A DNA stretch of 17,649 nt from contig DATHPK010000162.1 of the NCBI GenBank assembly GCA_035483935.1, forward strand, positions 1 through 17,649, read 5' to 3'. The notes beneath the pieces are model-generated. The model worked only from the letters and a program-made list of their open reading frames with translations, was not told the DNA's origin and searched no databases. This document shows, piece by piece, positions 12,578 through 17,649 of this stretch. Made by a program: the position numbers and the translations under genes. The number at the start of each line of letters is the position of its first letter. Positions within the stretch are counted from its first letter, which is position 1. This DNA is from Bog-473 sp035483935 (GTDB lineage: Bacteria > Actinomycetota > Acidimicrobiia > Acidimicrobiales > RAAP-2).

Positions 12578-14098
12578 GGTCGTCTCGAGGACCTCGTCGA
12601 ACTCGAGCCGATCCACCGGGACCTCGGGTTCAGGGGCCTTCGCTCCGTTGATCGTCCGCAGCGATGGCAGCGTCGTCAGGGCGACCGCGGCGGTCACCAG
12701 GAGGACCGCAGCTGCGATGGCGAACGCGAGCGTGTAGCCGTCGGTGAGCGCCGTAGCCGTGCGGCCAGCGGTTGCAGCGTGGTCGGAGAGCGCGCTCGTC
12801 GTCCGCTTGGCTGCGATCGTTGCGAGGGCGGCCAGGCCGATGGAGGCACCGACCGTCCGGGACGTGTTGAGCAGGCCCGAGGCGAGTCCGGCGTCACGTG
12901 GCGGTACGCCCGCCGTTCCAGCTACGGCGATCGGGGTCACCGCCAGACCCATGCCGATGCCGATCAGGACGAAGGGACCGAGGAGTGCCGCGAGGAAGGT
13001 CGACGTGGTGGTCGCTTGGGCCAGCCACGCCAACCCGGCGCCGGCCGTCAACGTACCAGCGAGGATCAGCGGTCGCGGGCCGAATCTCGGGACAAGGCGA
13101 GCTGTGACTTGTGCGCCCGCGGCAATCAACAGCGTCTGGGGCAGGAAGGCGAGTCCTGCCTGCAGTGGGCTGTAGCCGAGGACGTGTTGCATGAAGAGCG
13201 TCTCGAAGTACCAGGAAGCGAACAGCGCCCCGAACATCATGAACATGACGACGTTGCCACCTGTGACAGAGCGGGAACGAAAGATCCGGAGCGGTACCAG
13301 CGGCGCTTTGGAGACACGCGCCTGGAGAAGCACGAAGACCGCCAGGAGCACGACGCCCAATGCGAGCGGGACGAGGACCTCACTCGATCCCCACGCGTAG
13401 CTCTCTGTTCGCACCAGGGCGTAGACGACAGCAACCAGGCCGGCCGTGACCGTTATTGCTCCGCCCAGGTCGAGGTGGCGGTGCTCGAGATCCGCCCGCG
13501 ACTCGGGGAGATAGCGGAGTGCCGCCACGACGGCGACGATGCCGACCGGGACGTTCACGAAGAGAATCCAACGCCAACTCAGGAAGTCCGTCAGGATGCC
13601 GCCGAGCAGCGCACCCGCGGAGGCCCCGGCCGACGACACGGCACTCCAGGCTCCGATCGCCCATGCCCGTCTCGGGCCCTCGGGGAAGGTTGCCGTGAGG
13701 ATTGTGAGCGTCGCCGGGGCGAGGATGGCGGCGCCGAGGCCCTGTATTGCCCGCGCCGAGACCAACCAGGTTTCGTTTTGGGCCAGGCCGCCGAGGAGGC
13801 TCGACGCGGTGAACACCACCAGGCCGATGAGGAAGACGCGTCGGCGCCCGTAGAGATCGGCGGCGCGACCACCGAGGAGCAGGAACCCAGCGAACGTCAG
13901 CGTGTAGGCGTTCACGATCCACTGCAGGCCCGACGTGCTGAAGTGCAGGTCGCGCTGGATCGAGGGGAGTGCCACGTTCACAATGGATGCATCCAGCACA
14001 ACCATGAATTGGCCGACAAGGACGAGGCTGAGGACGAGCCAGGACGGGACGCTTCGACCCGGTGCGATCTCAATGGTGCTGGCGTTGTCGCCGTGCAT
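12575..14098 (-). CDS. DHA2/EmrB-QacA-type MFS drug:proton antiporter
   Basis: A 507-residue integral membrane protein, by hydropathy of about 14 helices, the layout of the DHA2 family. Landmarks: LDASIVNVALPSI (35-47) in helix 1, the loop 2-3 motif GGRAADLYGRRRVFLIG (76-92), an ARAIQGLGAAILAPATLTI stretch in helix 4, and antiporter motif C near residues 155-168 (SSAGASAGALLGGI). It would export hydrophobic or cationic compounds against proton influx. ATG 14098 has GAGGAG at 5 nt spacing. A dyad over a TAGGGT -10-like box upstream suggests repressor control. It is divergent from the RibD-like/DGPF/ECF operon, with 319 bp between starts. Confidence 0.93.
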   Translation of the reverse strand: MHGDNASTIEIAPGRSVPSWLVLSLVLVGQFMVVLDASIVNVALPSIQRDLHFSTSGLQWIVNAYTLTFAGFLLLGGRAADLYGRRRVFLIGLVVFTASSLLGGLAQNETWLVSARAIQGLGAAILAPATLTILTATFPEGPRRAWAIGAWSAVSSAGASAGALLGGILTDFLSWRWILFVNVPVGIVAVVAALRYLPESRADLEHRHLDLGGAITVTAGLVAVVYALVRTESYAWGSSEVLVPLALGVVLLAVFVLLQARVSKAPLVPLRIFRSRSVTGGNVVMFMMFGALFASWYFETLFMQHVLGYSPLQAGLAFLPQTLLIAAGAQVTARLVPRFGPRPLILAGTLTAGAGLAWLAQATTTSTFLAALLGPFVLIGIGMGLAVTPIAVAGTAGVPPRDAGLASGLLNTSRTVGASIGLAALATIAAKRTTSALSDHAATAGRTATALTDGYTLAFAIAAAVLLVTAAVALTTLPSLRTINGAKAPEPEVPVDRLEFDEVLETT

Positions 14099-14171
14099 GA
14101 CTACTCCTCGGTGCGAGTGGGATCGGGCTCGAAACCCTCGGAGGCGCCAACCTCGACAGGACGGCGTCTAT

Positions 14172-14190
14172 TCCCACCCTATGGATGGGA
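14172..14190. promoter_or_regulatory. 19-bp dyad over the exporter's likely -10 box, candidate operator
   Basis: TCCCACCC-TAT-GGATGGGA is an inverted repeat with 8-bp arms (7 of 8 paired) and a 3-bp centre. On the minus strand its centre contains TAGGGT, a TANNNT-type -10 hexamer about 80 bp upstream of the exporter ATG; no good -35 is visible. The size and placement suit a MarR- or TetR-type repressor site, but no such regulator is encoded here. Confidence 0.4.
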
Positions 14191-14334
14191 CGCCGAAGTC
14201 TCTGGCGGGAATCGGACCGGAGGGCGGGTATGCGTTTTTGTTTGGGGACCCGGCCTACTGCCCGGATGTGACAGCCGACATCACGCCTCCACGTCGGGCG
14301 CGAGCCCGAGAGCCTCGAACAATTATGAAAGCCG

Positions 14335-14361
14335 TGTCGAAATCGCGCTTGTCCGTTCGTA
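14335..14361 (+). promoter_or_regulatory. candidate ECF42-type promoter TGTCGA-N17-CGTA
   Basis: TGTCGA (14335-14340) and CGTA (14358-14361) are 17 bp apart, about 57 bp before the RibD-like ATG. From memory, ECF42 promoters have TGTCGA at -35 and a CGA/TC-type -10, so this nearly fits and would make the operon, which encodes an ECF42-like sigma factor, autoregulated. TGTCGA itself recurs by chance in GC-rich DNA; only its spacing and position give it weight. Confidence 0.5.
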
Positions 14362-14417
14362 TAGGTCGTGGATCCGGCACTGACGCCGGGCGCCGGGCAC
14401 GGAGCAAGGAGGCAGCG

Positions 14418-15032
14418 ATGGGCAGGGTCGTGGTGAGCGAATTCGTCTCGGTCGACGGTGTCATGGAGGATCCGGGCGGCTCCGAAGGCACCCGCAACGC
14501 GGGGTGGACCTTCCGCTTTGACCGGGGCACGGGCGGCGACCGCTTCAAGCTCGACGAAGTGTTGGAAGCCGAGGCGTTGCTGCTCGGGCGGGTTACGTAC
14601 CAGGGCTTCGCGGCGGCGTGGCCGACCATCGAGGATCCGGTCGGCTTTGCGGCAAAGATGAACGCCATGCCGAAGTACGTGGTCTCCAGCACGCTCTCGG
14701 ATGACGACGCAGACTGGAACAACAGCACGGTCCTGCGTGGCGCGGCTGTCGCTGAGCTCACGGCGTTGAAGGCGCGAGTCGCGGGCGACCTTCTGGTGAA
14801 CGGCAGCGCTTCGCTGGTGCAGTTGCTGGCGGAGCACGATCTTGTGGACGAGTACAGGCTGATGGTCTTCCCCACCCTGCTCGGCAGCGGGAAACGTCTC
14901 TTCGGCGACCTCGACATCGCGTCGGACCTTCACCTCGAGGAGGTGCAAAAGGTTGGCGACGACGGCATCGTCGTCTTCACGTATCGGCCCAGGGCCGGCG
15001 CCACGGTCGGCACGGACGACCGGGTTGTGTGA
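14418..15032 (+). CDS. RibD C-terminal / dihydrofolate-reductase-like protein
   Basis: A 204-residue stand-alone RibD_C/DHFR-fold protein. Characteristic segments: VVVSEFVSVDGVMEDPGG (4-21), LLLGRVTYQGFAAAWP (54-69), MPKYVVSSTL (84-93), GDLLVNGSASLVQLL (123-137, nucleotide-binding-type loop) and DEYRLMVFPTLLGSGKRLF (144-162). The fold suggests NAD(P)H-dependent reduction of a small pterin- or ribityl-like molecule, but true RibD deaminase and substrate-specific features are absent, so the substrate is unknown. ATG 14418 follows AAGGAGG at 5 nt. It is first in a same-strand run with a DGPF protein and ECF sigma factor, a neighbourhood often seen for this family. The last 12 residues or so look like a disordered tail. 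Confidence 0.9.
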   Translation: MGRVVVSEFVSVDGVMEDPGGSEGTRNAGWTFRFDRGTGGDRFKLDEVLEAEALLLGRVTYQGFAAAWPTIEDPVGFAAKMNAMPKYVVSSTLSDDDADWNNSTVLRGAAVAELTALKARVAGDLLVNGSASLVQLLAEHDLVDEYRLMVFPTLLGSGKRLFGDLDIASDLHLEEVQKVGDDGIVVFTYRPRAGATVGTDDRVV

Positions 15033-15075
15033 CACGCGCCGGTCGGCTCGCGAAGGGAACAGAAAGGACTCGGAA

Positions 15076-15432
15076 ATGAAGCAGTATCTGCTGAGTGTGG
15101 CGATGATCGACGATGCACCGCCACGGCCGCAGGAAGAGATGCAGCGTGCGTTCGAACGGGTGGACGCCCTCAATGCCGAGCTGCAGGCCGCCGGCGTCTG
15201 GGTCTTTGCGGGCGGGCTGCAGCCGGCGACATCTGCGACCGTGGTGCGGGAGGACGGTGATGAAGTGGTCCTGACCGACGGGCCGTTTACCGAATCCAAG
15301 GAACACATCGGTGGCTTCTGGATCATCGAGGTGGAGGACCTCGATGCTGCGCTGGCCTGGGCGTCCAAAGCCACAAGGGCGTGTGGCGACGCCGTGGAGG
15401 TCCGCCCGTTCCAGGAGAACCCGCAGGGCTGA
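15076..15432 (+). CDS. YCII-related DGPF-domain protein
   Basis: A 118-residue ferredoxin-like-fold protein of the YCII/DGPF family. The signature DGPF is at residues 68-71 in VVLTDGPFTESKEHIGGFWI, and the N-terminal strand MKQYLLSVA and C-terminal VEVRPF complete the fold. DGPF proteins are small, of unknown biochemical function, and are the standard genomic partner and reported regulatory target of ECF42 sigma factors; one is encoded 12 bp downstream here. ATG 15076 has AAAGGA at 7 nt. The gap to the RibD-like gene is only 43 bp with no terminator, so the two are probably co-transcribed. Confidence 0.92.
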   Translation: MKQYLLSVAMIDDAPPRPQEEMQRAFERVDALNAELQAAGVWVFAGGLQPATSATVVREDGDEVVLTDGPFTESKEHIGGFWIIEVEDLDAALAWASKATRACGDAVEVRPFQENPQG

Positions 15433-15444
15433 GCCGCCCGCCCG

Positions 15445-16671
15445 ATGCAGGAGGCCGAGGCGAGTGTCGAAGCAGTCTTCAAGCAGGAATATGGGCGCGC
15501 CGTCTCGGTGCTCGTCCGGGCGTTCGGCGACATCGATCTCGCCGAGGAGGGAGTGCAGGAGGCCTTCGCCGTCGCGGCCGAACGGTGGACCACTGAGGGC
15601 CTTCCCCCCAGTCCGGCGGGATGGATCATCACGACCGCCCGCCGCAAGGTGCTCGATCGCCTTCGTCGCGAGGCCTCTCGGGACGATCGCCACGCCCAGT
15701 CCGCTCTCCTGCTTGCGCGCGACGACCCCGACCCCGGACCCGACCTTGCCGTGCAAGACGACCGCCTCCGGCTGATCTTCACCTGCTGCCATCCCGCCCT
15801 GGCGCCACCGACACGCGTCGCCCTGACGCTGCGGCTGCTCGGGGGGTTGACGACCGGTGAGATCGCACGCGCCTTTGTCGTACCCGAGTCGACCATGGCC
15901 CAACGGATAAGCCGGGCAAAGGCGAAGATCCGCGACGCCGGCATTCCGTACCGGGTGCCGAGCAGCGCCGAGTTACCCGAGCGGCTCCGCTCCGTGCTCT
16001 CGGTCGTCTACCTCGTGTTCAACGAGGGCTACGCGGCGACCGCCGGCGACCGTCTCGACCGAGAGGAGCTCACGGCCGAGGCGATCCGATTGGGCCGGGT
16101 GCTGGCCGCGTTGATGCCCGACGAGCCCGAAGTGCTCGGCCTTCTCGCACTGATGCTGTTGGTGGAGGCGCGCCAATCGGCGCGCACGGATGCGGCCGGA
16201 GTTCTGGTGCCACTGCCCGAACAGGACCGCTCCTTGTGGGACCGCAACCTGATCGACGAGGGCCAGTCCATCGTGCGGCGCTGCCTTCGCCGCAACACGC
16301 CCGGTCCGTACCAGATCCAGGCCGCCATCAACGCGGTCCACACGGACGCGCCGAGCGCCGACGCGACCGACTGGCGTCAGATCCTGGCGCTCTACGACCA
16401 GCTCGCCCTTTTTGACCGGTCCCCGGTCGTGGCGCTCAACCGCGCGGTCGCGCTTGCTGAGGTGGAGGGCGTCGATGAGGCCCTCGCGTCGACCGAGGGA
16501 CTACCGCTCGATTCCTATTACCTGCTCCATGCCGTCCGAGCCGACTTCTTGCGACGGTTGGGTCGCGCCGAGGAGGCGGTGGCCGAATACGACGCTGCGA
16601 TGGAGCTCACCGACAACGAGGCAGAACGGAGCTTTCTCCGCAGGGCCCGCACGGCAATGGGCGCACGGTGA
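15445..16671 (+). CDS. ECF42-type RNA polymerase sigma factor with TPR-like C-terminal extension
   Basis: A 408-residue extracytoplasmic-function sigma factor. Sigma-2 covers about residues 8-75 (AEEGVQEAFAVAAERW, GWIITTARRKVLDRLRRE) and sigma-4 about 105-165 (IFTCCHPALAPPTRVALTLR, GGLTTGEIARAF, STMAQRISRAKAKI). The rest is the long extension that defines this group: VVYLVFNEGY (187-196), LALMLLVEARQSAR (234-247), LYDQLALFDRSPVVALNRAV (316-335) and a TPR-like end (YYLLHAVRADFLRRLGRAEEAVAEYDAAMEL). The group works without a membrane anti-sigma factor, the extension being thought to control activity; none is encoded here. No ribosome-binding site is visible before ATG 15445, 12 bp after the DGPF stop, suggesting translational coupling. 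Confidence 0.94.
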   Translation: MQEAEASVEAVFKQEYGRAVSVLVRAFGDIDLAEEGVQEAFAVAAERWTTEGLPPSPAGWIITTARRKVLDRLRREASRDDRHAQSALLLARDDPDPGPDLAVQDDRLRLIFTCCHPALAPPTRVALTLRLLGGLTTGEIARAFVVPESTMAQRISRAKAKIRDAGIPYRVPSSAELPERLRSVLSVVYLVFNEGYAATAGDRLDREELTAEAIRLGRVLAALMPDEPEVLGLLALMLLVEARQSARTDAAGVLVPLPEQDRSLWDRNLIDEGQSIVRRCLRRNTPGPYQIQAAINAVHTDAPSADATDWRQILALYDQLALFDRSPVVALNRAVALAEVEGVDEALASTEGLPLDSYYLLHAVRADFLRRLGRAEEAVAEYDAAMELTDNEAERSFLRRARTAMGAR

Positions 16672-16687
16672 CAGACTCGGGTCCGAC

Positions 16688-17569
16688 ATGAAGGTCCATC
16701 TGGTCGATGGCACGTACGAGCTGTTCCGGCACTTCTTCGGCGCTCCGCCCCATCGCAATGCCGACGGCCAAGAGGTGGCCGCCGTGCGCGGTGTGCTGAG
16801 TTCCGTCCTGCAGCTGATCGACGACGGCGCCACACACATCGGGGTCGCCACCGATCACGTGATCGAGTCGTTCCGCAACGATCTGTGGCCCGGCTACAAG
16901 ACCGGCGACGGTGTCGACCCCGACCTGTGGTCGCAGTTCTGGCCGCTAGAGGATGCCATCGGGGCCATGGGGGTCTACGTCTGGCCGATGATCGACCTGG
17001 AGGCCGATGACGCCCTGGCGAGCGCAGCTGCCGTCGCGGATGACGACGGCCATGTCGACCAGATCGTGATCTGCACACCCGACAAGGATCTCGGCCAGTG
17101 TGTGCAGGGCAAGCGCATCGTGCAGCTCGACCGGCGGAAGAATCTGCTCATCGACGAGGCCGGGGTCGTGGCCAAGTTCGGCGTGTTGCCGCGTTCGATC
17201 CCGGACTACCTCGCGCTCGTGGGTGATAGCGCGGACGGGTTCCCGGGTTTGCCCGGTTGGGGGGCCAAGTCGGCGTCCGCCGTGCTGGCGCGATGGATCC
17301 ACATCGAGGACGTTCCCTCGGATCCAGGTGCGTGGGAGGTGACGGTCCGGGGCGCACCGAAGCTGGCCGCCGTATTGAGCGACAATCTCGACGCCGCCGC
17401 CTTGTTCAAGGACCTGGCCACCTTGCGAATCGATCGCAGCCTCCTTTCCGGTGTGGACGCGTTGCGCTGGACCGGTCCCTCTGCCACGTTCGATGACGTG
17501 TGCGCAGCCCTTGACGCACCAGGACTCGCAACCCGCGCCCGCAGCTTGGCGGAGAACCGGGCTGACTGA
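16688..17569 (+). CDS. 5'-3' exonuclease / flap-endonuclease-like nuclease (FEN superfamily)
   Basis: A 293-residue nuclease matching the 5'-3' exonuclease domain of DNA polymerase I as a stand-alone protein. Acidic metal-site residues are visible: D7 (HLVDGTYELFRHFF), D56 (GVATDHVIESFRNDLWPGYK), E105 and D107/D108 (LEADDALAS), D132/D134 (TPDKDLGQCV) and D180/D183 (LVGDSADGFPGLPGWGAKSA). The last is the helix-hairpin-helix DNA-binding motif, where the usual SDN(I/V)PGVPG reads SADGFPGLPG. The YK(A/S)NR stretch reads YKTGDG, so its arginine is missing. Expected role is removal of 5' flaps or RNA primers, or a specialised repair function. ATG 16688 lies 16 bp after the sigma factor stop on the same strand. 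Confidence 0.88.
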   Translation: MKVHLVDGTYELFRHFFGAPPHRNADGQEVAAVRGVLSSVLQLIDDGATHIGVATDHVIESFRNDLWPGYKTGDGVDPDLWSQFWPLEDAIGAMGVYVWPMIDLEADDALASAAAVADDDGHVDQIVICTPDKDLGQCVQGKRIVQLDRRKNLLIDEAGVVAKFGVLPRSIPDYLALVGDSADGFPGLPGWGAKSASAVLARWIHIEDVPSDPGAWEVTVRGAPKLAAVLSDNLDAAALFKDLATLRIDRSLLSGVDALRWTGPSATFDDVCAALDAPGLATRARSLAENRAD

Positions 17570-17649
17570 GCCGAGCTCTACCGCGCAACCTGATCGGCGG
17601 CGTGATCAGACTCTCAATCGATCGCTCCCGGCACACCGACCGTCAGATC
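17570..17649. other. 80-bp terminal non-coding stretch
   Basis: No convincing gene begins here. A small inverted repeat (TGATC 17591-17595, GATCA 17604-17608, 8-nt loop) follows the nuclease stop but lacks a T-run, so I do not call a terminator. A neighbour may begin or end just beyond the window. Confidence 0.4.

Larger units (their letters stand above)
14099..14417. other. 319-bp divergent intergenic region
   Basis: The largest non-coding stretch of the window. From left to right it holds the exporter's ribosome-binding site, a 19-bp dyad (14172-14190), an unusually T-rich segment around 14232-14244 (GTTTTTGTTTGG), an ECF-type promoter-like pair (14335-14361) facing right, a 5-bp GC hairpin (CCGGC/GCCGG, about 14374-14389), and the AAGGAGG of the RibD-like gene. 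I see no RNA gene or ORF with convincing coding character in it. Confidence 0.6.

Noticed and set aside
14153..14158. TGTCGA on the minus strand as an ECF42-type -35 for the exporter
   Set aside because: The nearest CG-containing -10-like element is about 21 bp away, too far; nothing fits at 16-17 bp.
12779..14383. 534-codon open frame on the plus strand opposite the MFS exporter
   Set aside because: Highly charged, no recognisable domain, and the other strand is a clear 14-helix transporter.
14070..15944. 624-codon minus-strand frame across the RibD-like, DGPF and sigma genes
   Set aside because: Ser/Arg-rich shadow running through three well-supported genes and their intergenic gaps.
17591..17608. 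Inverted repeat TGATC/GATCA after the nuclease as a terminator
   Set aside because: Five-bp stem, 8-nt loop, no T-run.

Overview
This is a GC-rich, densely packed stretch of bacterial chromosome with 18 complete protein genes and the tail of a nineteenth. Frequent GTG starts, TANNNT-type -10 boxes close to starts, and four 1-4 nt stop/start overlaps point to an actinobacterium. A secreted protein built of 'GYWLVA-DGG-FS-G-A-F-GSTG' repeats, a type I know chiefly from Acidimicrobiia (Ilumatobacter/Acidimicrobium relatives), makes that class the best guess; this is an inference, not a demonstration. I see no tRNA, rRNA, CRISPR array, insertion sequence or phage gene.

Layout. (1) 1-1395: the end of an unidentified helical protein, a stand-alone metallo-beta-lactamase-fold protein whose ligand pattern resembles the diiron domain of flavodiiron proteins, and a convergent SnoaL-like protein. 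(2) 1561-4406: an amidase-signature enzyme preceded by two tiny overlapping ORFs, then the secreted repeat protein. (3) 4395-6121: a WYL-type regulator divergent from a FrnE-like DsbA oxidoreductase, with a perfect 12-bp palindrome between them. (4) 6110-9446, minus strand: larB-larC (nickel-pincer cofactor synthesis) followed at a 1-base overlap by a group II PLP decarboxylase. (5) 9470-10402: prephenate dehydratase (pheA), divergent from larB with only 23 bp between starts and a -10 box suited to a leaderless transcript. (6) 10475-12497: a tightly coupled amidohydrolase-VOC-VOC operon whose ribosome-binding site can fold into a hairpin. (7) 12575-14098, minus: a 14-TM DHA2-type drug exporter with a dyad over its likely -10 box. 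(8) 14418-17569: a RibD/DHFR-like protein, a DGPF (YCII) protein, an ECF42-type sigma factor with a TPR-like C-terminal extension, and a 5'-3' exonuclease, behind a promoter-like element resembling the reported ECF42 signature.

The most system-like units are the ECF42 module (sigma factor, DGPF partner, reductase-like protein, perhaps the exonuclease, and a probable autoregulatory promoter), the coupled amidohydrolase-VOC-VOC operon, which looks like an uncharacterised ring-cleavage or decarboxylation pathway, and larBC joined to a PLP decarboxylase without larE or larA nearby. All functional calls come from reading motifs; no database search was run.
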